Below are positions 37,851 to 48,653 of a stretch of DNA of 64,000 nucleotides, piece by piece (the stretch's first letter is position 1; each line of letters begins with the position of its first letter). The DNA lies in contig OY856411.1 of the NCBI GenBank assembly GCA_963693085.1, positions 65,282,001 through 65,346,000 of the forward strand, written 5' to 3'. The position numbers were made by a program, and so were the translations under genes. The notes under the pieces were generated by a model, which was not told the DNA's origin, ran no database searches, and worked only from the letters and a program-made list of their open reading frames with translations. The DNA comes from Alisma plantago-aquatica (Eukaryota > Streptophyta > Magnoliopsida > Alismatales > Alismataceae).

Positions 37851-39107
37851 CCCACTCTATGAGAAGATATACTTTAGGTTTTTGTGATCCGTAAAGATCT
37901 GACACACTTCCCCTTAAAGATAGTGTCTCAAAATCTTTAGTGCATGGACCACCGCTGTCAGCTCCAAATCATGTATCAGATAACTCTCCTCATGCTTCTT
38001 AATCTATCGCGAAGCAAAAGAAACCACATGATCTTCCTGCATCAGCACACAACCCAAGCCTTTCTTGAAAGCATCGCAGAAAACAACATAGCCCTTCCCA
38101 GGATCTGGCAACACCAACACTGGAGCACTAGTCAGCTTCTCCTTCAAGCTCTGAAAATCTTGCTGACAATGATCATCCCAAACAATGGGTACATCCTTCT
38201 TGGTCAAATTTGTCAACGGCAATGTGATCACACTAAAGTTCCTTATAAACCTCCGGTAGTATCCTGCTAAACCCAGAAAACTATGAACTTCAGTCGGCGT
38301 CTTTGGTTGCTCCCACCCTACAACTGACTCCACCTTCTTAGGATCCACTCTAACTCCTTCCTCAGATATTACATGACCCAAGAAAGTCACTTCCTTCAAC
38401 CAGAACTCGCATTTACTGATCTTGGCGTACAACTAATGCTGGTGAAGGAGAGTCAACACTTGTCTAAGATGATGTTCATGTTGTTGACGATCCCGACTAT
38501 AGATCAAGATTTCATATATGAAGATTACAACAAACTGATCTAAGAATGGATAAAACACTCTGTTAATTATATCCATGAAAGTGTTAGGTGCATTGGTTAG
38601 TTCGAACAGCATGACCACAAACTCGTAGTGTCCATACCTCGTCTTAAGAGCTCACTTCAGTATGTCATCATCCTTGATTTGCAATTGATGATATCTAGAC
38701 TGTAGATTGATCTTTGAGAACACTGTCACACCTCACAACTGATCAAACAGATCATCTATCCTTGGAAAAAGATACTTGTTCTTGATCGTAACTCTGTTCA
38801 ACTGACGGTAATCTATGCATAAATGCATCGATCCATCCTTCTTCTTTATGAAGAGAACTAGAGCACCCCATCGATATGTGCTCGGCCTGATGAAACCTTT
38901 ATCCAACAACTCTTGTAACTGCTTCTTCAACTCTGTCATCTCAGCTGGAGCCATCCTATATGGTGTCTGGGCAATTGGCTTTGTTCCTAGCACCAGATTG
39001 ATCTCAAAGTCAATCTTTCGAGGTGGGGGAACACTGGGGAACTCCTTAGGAAACACATCCACAATCTCCCTGACGACAGGTATGTCTTCTAAGCTAGAAC
39101 CTTTCAC
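37851..39107 (-). pseudogene. X reverse transcriptase and RNase H, inactivated
   Basis: Pieces in order: 39107-38733 (fingers/palm start, [39 protein letters not shown]), 38618-38433 (palm) and 38432-38004 (thumb/connection and start of RNase [16 protein letters not shown]). The catalytic box, [10 protein letters not shown] in element Y, here reads [10 protein letters not shown], so both metal-binding aspartates are lost. Stops and frameshifts separate the pieces, for example after DDLFDQL (38733) and after VVSFASR (38004). This enzyme cannot be active. Confidence 0.92.
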
Positions 39108-39660
39108 CTTGGTATCAACAACATGAGCTAAGAATGCTCTGCAACCTTGTCATAACAACTTTCCTGCCACCATCGCTGACACCAAACAAGTCAGAAGAAT
39201 CTTCCTATCTCCTTGGAAGATCCACTTCTCACCATCATCGATACACATTGCCTGCTTGGAACCACAGTCCAACACAACCTTATACCTGTCCAAGGTATCC
39301 ATCCCAAGGATCACATTGAATCGATGCATATCAAATGGTAGGAGGTCTACTTATATGTTGTGTCCCAAAAAAGATAGAGCACAAGATGGACACTCTTCTC
39401 GAAGCAACGAGGAACCATCAAGAGGGGTTTCTAACAACAAGCTGTCTTTCTTACAACTAACAGGTAAAAGATAGCTATCAATCATACTACGTGTGATAAA
39501 AGAGTGCTTAGCATCCGGGTCAACCAGAACAGATATAAAGCAAGAAGAAGACAAATTAGAATGAAATAACTCCATCTGACCTGCCACCACTCACGGGTTG
39601 ACTACCACCTTCGGCTGACTCATAGCATAGAATCGAGCCATTGCTTGATGTCCACGTCCT
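39108..39660 (-). pseudogene. X aspartic protease region, active-site motif lost
   Basis: The 39590-39351 frame corresponds to the protease: QMELFHSNLSSSCFISVLVD, where the active-site motif reads DPDAKHSFI. The relative Y has DPGATHSFI, so the glycine and threonine of the D-x-G-A-T signature are replaced by Asp and Lys. A stop follows at 39351, and related sequence continues to the reverse transcriptase at 39107 with further breaks. Confidence 0.85.
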
Positions 39661-40830
39661 CTGCTTCCTTGAGCAGACAATCCTATTTGTGATTCTAGGC
39701 CACATCCTCACCCTCTAGTACCACTAGACTGCTGTCTATCTAATCTTTGATGTTTCTGTCTTGCCTGTTGTGCTACTTCAACATCTCTTCTTGGGTAATT
39801 TGACTTCAAATGCCCGATCTGCCCACACAGATAACATGACCTGGCCTCTGTCTGCGGCCTAGATGCTCCTGTCACTGCCAGTGAACCTATACTGTAGGCT
39901 CTGGATGGAGAAAAACCATGTCCTCTTCCCTTACTCGGGGACCACTGTGACGGTGCACTAGAACCTTGCACATTATATGGTGCAGAAAACCTCGGCTTCT
40001 TGGAGCCACTAAACCTCTATTTCTGGAAATGAGCATGCCTTTTCTTGGTCATGGCCTCTCTCTTCTCCCTAACAGAACGTTCAATCTTTCAAACAGACTC
40101 CACAAATGTGGCAAACCGCTCTCAGTTTTCCAAAGCAGCAGCAGGTGTCGACAACTTGGCACTCAAACCTTTCTCAAACTACCTGATTCTTTCATCATCC
40201 GTCACTGCCATGTGAGGACAAAACCTCAAAAGATCCATAAACTTGGATTCGTACTCGATGATGTTCAGATATCCTTATAGAAAACACTCAAACTAGTTGA
40301 TCTTCTCATCCAGATATGTCCTCAGGAAGTATTGACTCAAGAAATCCAATTCGGAACACATCTCAACCGATCGCTTCACTGGGTCGCTTCTCCTCCTCGA
40401 TGGCCCACCGGTGGCCAACACTACCTTTCAGAAGATAGACAACATGCTTGACTTTGTCTGCCCTGGGGATGTTGAGGATCCAGAAGGCCTTCTCAAGACT
40501 TGTCAGCCACAGATCTACATCTGTTGGATCAACCGTCCCAACATATTCTGAAGCTTTGACTCGGTGAAGCTGTTTGAAGGTCTTCCTAATGCTTGAAGAT
40601 TCACCATGGGAGACCGGTACTCTGGGTTGAGGCACAAGCAATCTTTTCACCATGAGATTCATAGTAGCCATTAATTGCTCCATAAGATGTTGATAGGCAG
40701 GATTCTCTAGAATGACTGGGTCAAGTTGGGGGACCTCAGACACCCGATCTTCATGTGCCTACAAACTGGCTCCATCAACTGAAGCAGCCACACTGCTCTC
40801 AATAGCATGTTCTTCATGATTTCCAGACAT
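39661..40830 (-). pseudogene. X gag, with damaged zinc knuckle
   Basis: I place the start at the ATG at 40830-40828 (MSGNHEEHA), matching the Y start. A TAG at 40761-40759 follows within 25 codons. The next open piece (40743-40363) is the Gag core, with DLWLTSLEKAF and KVKHVVYLLKGS, ending in a stop. Downstream the nucleocapsid part (39971-39708) has CYLCGQIGHLKSNY where the CCHC knuckle needs a final Cys, so the fourth zinc ligand is Tyr. In a functional element Gag would form the particle and package the RNA. Confidence 0.9.
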
Positions 40831-40942
40831 CTTTAAGGTTTATCTTCTGCTGGGGGCAGAATTCATTATGAGAAAATATAAAAAAATCACAAGAACAGAC
40901 ACAAGCCTAGTCCTAGAATTCTGTAGACTCAGTGAACCTAGA

Positions 40943-40954
40943 GCTCTGATACCA
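40943..40954 (-). other. X primer binding site (initiator Met tRNA type)
   Basis: GCTCTGATACCA on the plus strand is TGGTATCAGAGC on the minus strand, eight bases inside the 5' LTR end at 40963. Confidence 0.92.
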
Positions 40955-40962
40955 ATCTAATA

Positions 40963-43900
40963 TGTGAAATTCCATCATCACTAAGGGAATGTAATGCCAC
41001 ATGAAAATGTGCGGAACTACCATAAACCTCATATTTACCAAAAACATAGGTTAATAAAAATTGTTTGTGGAAAACATCATATGAGAGAAACTATTATAGC
41101 TGGGTCCTCATCCTACAAGGAAACATGTTATATTTACAAGAGCATGAAATATGTCCATTGTTACATATGATCCAGCTGTACCATATCCATAGAGGATGCA
41201 TCACCTATTTATGTACAAATCAGGCCTAACCAGACCAACATCAAGATATAAAAGCATATTGAGATCATGCATCATAAAACCTCGTCAAAACATTTCTAAG
41301 GACCTGAGTGTACATGGAGACTCTAGGAATCTACTACAACAACCATAGAAACATCATATCCAACCTTAGCTTCTACTGCTCTTCTTGCTACTCAGTCACA
41401 ACCTTATGATCACTACCACATCTAGCTCGATCACCTAAAAAGGTTGTAAACCAACGGGGTGAGACACACACCCAGTGAGAAACATAACTCCTTGCTGAAC
41501 TATAAAACCTTAGCAGAGCTAAAATAGATAAAGTAGGTAACAGATATAAGCTGATCGTATATGCATCATACTGAGTAGAACTAACTTTATAACATCTTAC
41601 CAAAACATCTGAGAGGCATATTACAAGATAATAAATGGAATATGATTGACAAGACAAGTCTTACAAGAACTTATCATCATATCTAAGAAACATGTAATTA
41701 GCTACAAAATAAAGCTAGAACAATTATATAAACAAGGCCTCAACCAAAGTTCTATGTTTGCCTTAACCAGGTATACTATACGGATGGATTACGATTAATA
41801 GGCCCTGAGGAAGTGAGTCGTACCTCACAAATCCAACCTTTGAATGTGAAGCCCAAAACTGGTACCATACAAGGTCAATGGAAGATCGGGACTCCATGAC
41901 CTCACCTCTTCGTTGTCAGTGCACGATATCCAAAGTAGGACCGCAATCTCATGCTTAAGTGGCCTCAACAACAGGGTCAGCTTTGCAAGCAACCCTTTTT
42001 TCTAGCCCACCTTGGTACAGGTCACGACATTAGAATATCTTGAGCCACGTGCCTGTTCACTGTGCTCCTGAGCCATGAATGCATTCATGCTCTATCATAC
42101 TGAGCCATGGGCCTGTTCACCATGCTCTTACACATATTTGAGTCTACAACCACAGTTGCACTCTATCCCTCCTATTTTTGGCTAGGAGAAACCCCGCATA
42201 TTCAACAATATGCACTCCGGGTTAACCCATAGGAGAACCTATTTCACCATCACTAGCTATTGACTATGATGGATCGATGGCTAGGGAAAACTACATGAAA
42301 TATTCATCTATAATTAATTAGTAAGTTTTAAGCAGATTGTTGAGGCAACCAAGTTATAAAACATAAACAACATTGTCTTACATTGTTACTGTTGTCATCA
42401 CATTGCCATTAACATCATCGTATTACCATGGGATCTCAATCCCTCATTTCACGACATAAAGCCACAGCCTCTCAAGGCTTTATCATCATGCATCATTATG
42501 TGATATCAATCCCTCATCTCATTAACATAGGATAACACCTCAAACAAGCTTTAATAGGTCGCCAGACCTTTCTCATCATACTAGTGATGCATGTTATCTC
42601 ATCATTAAGGAACATCATCATTGTTACCTGGCTATGAATTCAATTGGTAATACTTGCATGGTTAGAATGCATAGCAGAAGAGATAACTTGATCACCAAAA
42701 GTCATACTTTAGGGAACATATCATGACTATCAAGTCATTAATATTTAAGGTGCATAGGTTTGGAACAACATCCATTATTATAACACATGGAGTATAACAT
42801 TGTAGCTAGTAAACAACTCATATTATATTATGTTACCATGCTATGGGTATCCACCATACCCTATAGATCATACGACCATGATCAACCATCAAACTTATCA
42901 AAGGTTCAACTACCATCATCCTTAGGTAACAATCATACCATTCGTTACAACCTATCTTATCATATTCCATCATAGTCAAGTATATGAGCTAAAGATAAAA
43001 CGACAACTTTATTAGTGTTATCAAGTTAGGCCACAACCTCACTAGAGGTGTCGTCTACCCTCACCAAAAGGGATAACGGGTACAACACAACCTTCATGAA
43101 AAGGATATCACGTAGGGCATTATCCTCACCCAAGGGTGTCGGCTACTACCAAACTCTAGGGCACGAAGCCTCATGTCGATCACCAACCATATCGGGCACC
43201 CATCGTATTGGATAACATAGGTCAGGATGATATCGGCCAACACACATCATGTTGGCCAAGACTAGAGTTAGGGTTTCCATGTTGCCCAACCTCATATCGG
43301 TCAAGCACCAACTCTATCACCCAAGGTACATCCCTGTCGACCAAAGCATCACATCAGGCAACCAAGGTCAGGGTTTCTCCTAACGGTCAAAGCATCAACC
43401 TGTCGATCAACAAACAACATCATGGGTAGCACACCATATCACCCAAGAAACCATATCGCCCGAACTATGGTTAGGCTCCCTATCAACCAAGGCACATCCC
43501 TACCGGCCAACCAAGTTGCCCATCCTCGTATCGACCAAGTTCTAGAGCTCACCTCACTACTCAAGGAAGGAGGAGTTTTGCTCAACACTTAATCATCAAG
43601 GACTGACTTGTCCATGTCCCCCAAGGTATCGAAAGACCATATCAGGCAAACACCATATCGGCCAAGAACATATCGCCCAACAACATCTTGGGTAGAATCT
43701 CATATAGGTCAAAGGGATCAACAAGACACTCAATAGCATATCGTCCATACTAAATCCTAGAAGAGGGTTATCGGGCAAGAGTCCAAAAGGCCATATCGGG
43801 TTGGTCATCTTCAACCTTAAGACTACCACCATGAAACCCTAAAAGATCAAAAGAGTTGGCCCACCTCTCAACAACTAAGTGAGAGGGGTTTTGCACAACC

Positions 43901-44769
43901 TCTATCATATATCGGGCAGCAAGATGGATCATCACCATATCATAACCAATAAGGTCTAGGGAACATACTAGAGTAAAAACATCACTAACAAGATATGCAT
44001 GACCAATCAAAATAGCATATAACAAAGCTACATAAAAAGGAGGTAGTATAGTTAGGGTTAGGAGTTATGTAACCCACCTCAAGCACGCTCCTCAAGCTCT
44101 AAAGCTCCAGGCTCCAAGGAACCACCTTTGACCACCTCAAGAAGAGAAGAACAACTCATAACCACCATGGCCAAAAAATAAGGAAGAAGGAGGAGGTGCC
44201 AAGGAAAGAGAGAAGGATACTCACCTCAAGAGAAGAAAAGGAGAAAGGTCGCAAGGGGTATTGGCCAAGGAACCAGTTGTATCAACCACCACTTCCTCTT
44301 CTCCACTCCTAGATCAACCACCAAAGGAAACAGAGCAACTAAGGGTACTAAAGAGGCCTAGCAAGAAAGGATGGTTGCTTATATACTAAGGGGTGAAGGG
44401 ACAGAGCAAGACAAGGTGGCACCCAAACCTAGCACACTTGTCCTTAGGTCATGCCACATGCTAACACCCGCAAAACCACATGTCCATGACCTGCCACCCA
44501 CTTATCAAAGCAACTGCTACTTGTCCAAAGATGGTGACACAAACGAGGCTAGGTGGAGGGTGTGTGTCACCCAACATGGCAACCCGACACACCATGGTCG
44601 ATACACATCTTGCCTAAAACAACCAAGCACTCCTCCTAGCCGATACACTAGGCTCCAGCCTGATATCAAGCTCCAACAAGGCTCAACACAACTCAACAAG
44701 GCTCAACAAAGACCAAGGTAACTCAAGCAAAGAGCCCAACCCATCCTCTCAAACCTAGAGGATGCAAGT
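40963..44769 (-). mobile_element. X 5' LTR, truncated by insertion of Y
   Basis: On the minus strand it ends GATGGAATTTCACA at 40963. It aligns with the shared W/X LTR up to GAGGATGCAAG (44769), where element Y begins; the missing first part (about 240 bp, present at 31570-31809) should lie beyond Y, outside the window. GCAAG (44765-44769) is the candidate target duplication. It has a TATATAAG box (44385-44378, minus) and a dense set of TATCGG words (43160-43960). Confidence 0.9.
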
Positions 44770-45091
44770 GTAAGGACCTTGACCTGCGTTTAGGGTTTAC
44801 CCTATTTGTTTTGCTTGATCTTGGTGCTTTGGTGCTTGCTAATCACCTTTAAGTGGTGATTAGGGTTTTTGTAGTGCCTTGTTGAGAGTTCGAGGGGCTA
44901 CTTGCAAATAACCCAATATTACGGTTTTGTGTGCAAGTTTTCCATCTTTTGAGATGTTTTCCCCTCTTTGCTTCCTCTAGGGTTGAGAGGAAGGCTTGGG
45001 CTTGTTGTTTGAGTCCTTTGGGCCTGAGTTGAGCTTGTTTGGGCCTTGAGATGCCTTATTTGGGCTTGTTTGAGCTTTGTGTCGACCTAGG
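44770..45091 (+). mobile_element. Y 5' LTR, first part
   Basis: 322 bases from TGTAAGGACC to the CTAGG (45087-45091) that forms the left copy of T's target duplication. It mirrors the minus-strand start of the X LTR at 31809-31500. Confidence 0.9.
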
Positions 45092-46541
45092 TGTTGGCTA
45101 AATAGACATCTATAAATCTCTTTGTTTTGATTATGACAAACATTTCATTCTTATTAATCTAACGAGCTACTTGAGTGTGCAGGATGACAAAGCAACAAGG
45201 GAAAATCTACAAGCTTACATATTTATATTTTCATGCAATGTAATCACTGTTGTAAAAACTTGTACAAAAATATAATGTACAAGTACTTAGAATTGCATGT
45301 AAATCAAGCGTTAGATTCTCCCTAGCTAAACACCACAGTTAGACAAGTCATCCCATTCAAATAGGATTACTTATGCACACTCACACACATAATTAGTGCC
45401 TAAATTGAAACCTTGAAATAGGATCAATCTCGATCGACAAACTCCTCGACCGAGACACTCTCGGTCGACAATCTTCTCGACCGAGAAAGATCCAAAGTAG
45501 CCGTTAGACACAACAGAAAAGTTAGTTGGCAGTTGATGAAATACGTTGCAAATCACTTGTTCCAGAGAGCCTGTCGGTCGACAAAAGTTCGACCGAGTAG
45601 GTATCTCGGTCGACCATTTGTCGACCGAGATGGTCTCTGACAGCAACTGCAGAGTTAATTAATTAGCCGTTGTTAAAGCAACAACTTTGTACCTAACGGC
45701 TAGTTAAGCACTTAGAAACCCCTAGAAGTTGTCTAGAACGTCCTTAAGCATCCTTAGGCCATTCCTATAAATAGGACAAGCCATAGGACACCTAAACTCA
45801 CTTGTTTTACACTTGCTACACTGGAGAAAATACTTGAGCATACTTGAGCAATCTGTTGCAAGCAATTTGAGCATTGTGATCATTGGCCTACTTTCTCCTT
45901 AGCTCAAATTCGTGTCCTATAGGCTAGCATCTCCTTACTACAACACTTACACTTCTACACTCATTGGTTAGGAGATCAATACGCTTGATATAGGCAAATC
46001 AAGCCTTGTGCTTAAAAGGATAAGTTGTAATTTCGATTTCCTTTCTTGTTCCTTTTTATCCTTGTATTCTCCTTGCTACTCCTAGGGTTGGAGGCTGCGG
46101 ATTGGAGAGAGTTTGACTTCTCAGGTGGAGAAGGGGACTTCAAGCTACTTCAAGAAGGTTATCGCACGGGAAGCTACTTCAAGAAGGCTATTGCAACGGG
46201 AAGCTACTTCAAGAGGAAGGCTGCTTCAAGGTGGTGCAATTACTTCTAGGTGAAGGCTGCTTCAAGGTTGGGCGATTACTTCTAAGTGAAGGCTGCTTGA
46301 AGGGTTTAGGAAAAGAAATTGTATTTTATGTAAAATCCTTGCGAGGTAATAAAATAAATTTCTTTTCAAATCCCGGTTGGGTAAGCAACCGGGTAGTGGA
46401 CTGACTGCCTTAGTATTTGCTAAGGTAGGAACCACTCTAAATCCTTGTCCCCTTGTTCAATATTTTTGTGATTGGTTGTTTGAGTTAAATAATTGTTTAA
46501 AATTGTTTAAAACCCTATTCACCCCCCCTCTAGTGTTTTCA
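45092..46541 (+). mobile_element. T 5' LTR (1450 bp)
   Basis: Contains four TCGGTCGA/TCGACCGA hairpins (about 45429-45454, 45460-45485, 45574-45597, 45605-45629), then AGCCGTT words, then a TATA box at 45766-45773 (CTATAAATAGG). Downstream (46080-46300) are repeats of GAAGCTACTTCAAGAAGG and GAAGGCTGCTTCAAGG. A 67-residue frame through them is a repeat product. Confidence 0.95.
45429..45629. promoter_or_regulatory. Four palindromic TCGGTCGA hairpins in the U3 of T 5' LTR
   Basis: Each site pairs CTCGGTCGAC with GTCGACCGAG or a close variant across a 4-8 base loop. The first has one mismatch (CGATCGAC) that is repaired in the 3' LTR copy (51673-51698); the fourth is mutated in the 3' LTR. They lie 140-340 bases upstream of the TATA box, where regulatory sites are expected. 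Confidence 0.8.
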
Positions 46542-46543
46542 GT

Positions 46544-46555
46544 TGGTATCAGAGC
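46544..46555 (+). other. T primer binding site (initiator Met tRNA type)
   Basis: TGGTATCAGAGC, two bases after the 5' LTR. Confidence 0.93.
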
Positions 46556-46588
46556 AGGCTTCAAGGAACCCTAACCAGGTCTTGAAGA

Positions 46589-47473
46589 ATGGAGGGAAAT
46601 GGTGAAAGGTGCTGTTTGGACAAAACCACAACATGCTGCAATTGGTGTTTAGGAACAAGCCACAAAACAACCGAATGCCCATGGAAATCAAAGGAAGAGC
46701 ACAAAGAATGTCTTGTTGCTACAAATAGTGAAGAAGAAGAAGAGGTAAGTCTCTTTGATTTATCTAAAGAAGAACTTATTGCTATTATTGAAGAGACACA
46801 TAATAAATATGTTGAGTGCAAAAAGAAATTAAAGAAATCAAATAAAGAAAATGATGATCTAAATGTTAAACTTCTTGCTCTTGCATCTGAAAATGAGGAT
46901 CTCAAAGAGGGAAATAAATATTCTGATCTTAAGTTAAAATCTATGGAAGCCGATTGTAAGCTCCTTTCTGTTGAAAATTCAAACTTGCAGACTCAAGTAA
47001 ACGATCTTCAAAAACAACCATTATTGTGCACCCATATAGATTATGACACTATTGTTAAAGAAAGAAATTTATTGTCATCTAATCTAGACCAAGCAAAACT
47101 AGATATTAAGAAGAGAATGGAAGAGATTGCCAAGTTACAACAAAAAGTCAGTAATTTAAATAATAATGGCATTCTTGATCAAATCTTAGATAATTCCTAT
47201 CATCAAATTGGGAGAAGAGGACTAGGTTATAAGCCTAAAGGAAAGTCCTATCAACCTAGTTGGAAAAAGTCACAAACCCATCAAACTATATATGTACCTA
47301 AAGGAACAAATACATTTTTACCAAAGAACAACATAGAACAAAACCATAGAAAACGACTTGAGGTTGATTCTATATGTTGCCATTATTGCTCACGTCTTGG
47401 ACATTACTCTTTTTCATGTCCTTATAAGAGAAAAGATGTCGAGTTAGTTTGGGTTCCAAAACCGCCAAACTAA
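46589..47473 (+). CDS. T ORF1: Gag C-terminal-like protein, coiled coil between two CCHC knuckles (294 aa)
   Basis: The ATG lies 34 bases after the primer site, the usual place for a gag start. Residues about 16-35 have a CCHC knuckle (CNWCLGTSHKTTEC), then an acidic run (NSEEEEEV). Residues about 58-195 are rich in Lys, Glu and Leu and look like a long coiled coil. Near residues 262-280 is a second knuckle (CHYCSRLGHYSFSC), and the protein ends VWVPKPPN. This matches the back half of SIRE-type copia Gag up to the point where protease normally begins; the N-terminal Gag fold (UBN2 type) seems to be missing. The frame is intact. It may bind the element RNA or co-assemble with helper Gag (inference). 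Confidence 0.85.
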   Translation: MEGNGERCCLDKTTTCCNWCLGTSHKTTECPWKSKEEHKECLVATNSEEEEEVSLFDLSKEELIAIIEETHNKYVECKKKLKKSNKENDDLNVKLLALASENEDLKEGNKYSDLKLKSMEADCKLLSVENSNLQTQVNDLQKQPLLCTHIDYDTIVKERNLLSSNLDQAKLDIKKRMEEIAKLQQKVSNLNNNGILDQILDNSYHQIGRRGLGYKPKGKSYQPSWKKSQTHQTIYVPKGTNTFLPKNNIEQNHRKRLEVDSICCHYCSRLGHYSFSCPYKRKDVELVWVPKPPN

Positions 47474-48213
47474 ATGAACAAAATCAAGTTGAGATATGAC
47501 CAAAAACATTAGTTGCATATTTCTATGTCTATCTCAACTCAACATAGTGAGATTACAAATGTAAATGAAATTAATATTAGTTTATTCCCTAGATGATTTA
47601 AAGTTTAAATTGAAATTATGCTTAGTCAAAGAAAATTCCTATTTTCACATGATTGTTTGTAAAAGTATTTTCTGGTCTATTCATATACTAATCATGTAAT
47701 GGAATTATCATTGTATGCTGATAACATGCTTTCATCATTGGGTGCGCATAGATAATGAAAATTGTATGCATGGATCCATGAAAATATAGGCAAGCAAAAT
47801 AATTTATTAGTTATATATTACTGCTTGCAACACAATCCATAAATTAGTATATTTGAAGATTTGAGATAAAAAATTGTACCTAAGAATCTTAAGTATTATG
47901 ATTCAACTTGACATTTAATGCAGATATTATACTCAACATATTCAATCTGAAAATCTGCAAAATTTGCCTCTTGGTCAAAACAAAATTTGACCAAGGGGCG
48001 CTATGGTCGTAGTCAAATTCGACCTAAAATAAGTTTGACATAATAACTATTTGGATATCCTTTTATGATTAAAAGAACAATTAATCACAACTTGTCCAAA
48101 CATTGTCAATAATAAACACAAAATTACTCCCTTGGAAAATCTATATATGTGTTTTACAAAAATAGTCTATCAATTACATTAAAAATCAGCTTCAAATTCG
48201 TACTCAGTAAGTT
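47474..48213. other. T interior between ORF1 and the ORF2 promoter: non-coding
   Basis: About 740 AT-rich bases where pol would be expected in a full copia element. I see no protease, integrase, reverse transcriptase or RNase H fragment. Confidence 0.7.
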
Positions 48214-48518
48214 TCTCGGTCGACGAATTTTTCGACCGAAAACCTCTCGGTCAGCCCTCTTTCTCGACCGACAGAATCTAGACAGATTTAGTATCGGACA
48301 TACTTTCGGTCGAAAAATGTTCGACCGAGACAATGTCGGTCGACAATTGTTCGACCGAGAAATAGCCGTTGGATATAACCGTTGTAAACCGACCGTTATG
48401 ACCGTTTATGACCGTTATATGACCGTTGGGAAGCCAAGTGGCGCGTCTGCAACATGACCGTTGCGGACGCTCGGTCGACGAGTCGTCGACCGACCAGGTC
48501 GCTGGAATGTTATAAAAG
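48214..48518 (+). promoter_or_regulatory. Internal promoter-like region upstream of T ORF2
   Basis: Five inverted TCGGTCGA/TCGACCGA sites (about 48214-48239, 48244-48272 imperfect, 48304-48330, 48334-48360, 48470-48495), a cluster of seven CCGTT words (48366-48462, AACGG on the other strand) and a TATA box TATAAAAGG at 48511-48519. ORF2 starts 136 bases after the TATA box. The order hairpins, AGCCGTT, TATA is the same as in the T LTR, so this looks like a second, LTR-like promoter. That it drives ORF2 is inference. Confidence 0.65.
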
Positions 48519-48653
48519 GAACCAAAAATGGGTCACTTCCTCACACTTGCATACTCTTGCTTCCATAGGCTCTCTCTAGTGCATTTTTGTGCAACTCTTT
48601 AGCATTCTCATCCTCAAGCCTTCCTTGCTTCTTCTCCACATTCAAGCAACACA

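Larger units (their letters stand above)
31810..40962 (-). mobile_element. Gypsy element X interior (Tekay/Del chromovirus), broken and interrupted
   Basis: Minus-strand order from 40962: primer site, Gag with zinc knuckle, protease, reverse transcriptase, RNase H, integrase, then a chromodomain-type tail, which is the Ty3/gypsy gene order. The integrase is split by a 4316-bp solo LTR (32465-36780). Stops, frameshifts and lost catalytic residues occur throughout, so X cannot code for function. Element Y is the same family in the opposite orientation and helps identify each part. Confidence 0.93.

Noticed and set aside
45429..45629. CRISPR-like array of palindromes
   Set aside because: Only four short sites with irregular spacing and unrelated gaps, within a plant LTR; they are regulatory-type palindromes.
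45371..45646. 91-residue frame in T LTRs, present in both copies
   Set aside because: Lies upstream of the TATA box on the minus strand across the hairpins; both copies exist only because LTRs are duplicated. No domain is seen.
46046..46249. 67-residue frame in T LTRs
   Set aside because: Generated by GCTACTTCAAGAAGG repeats; located in the leader upstream of the primer site.
47474..48213. Hidden pol remnant in T
   Set aside because: I looked for protease, integrase and reverse transcriptase motifs in all frames and saw none.
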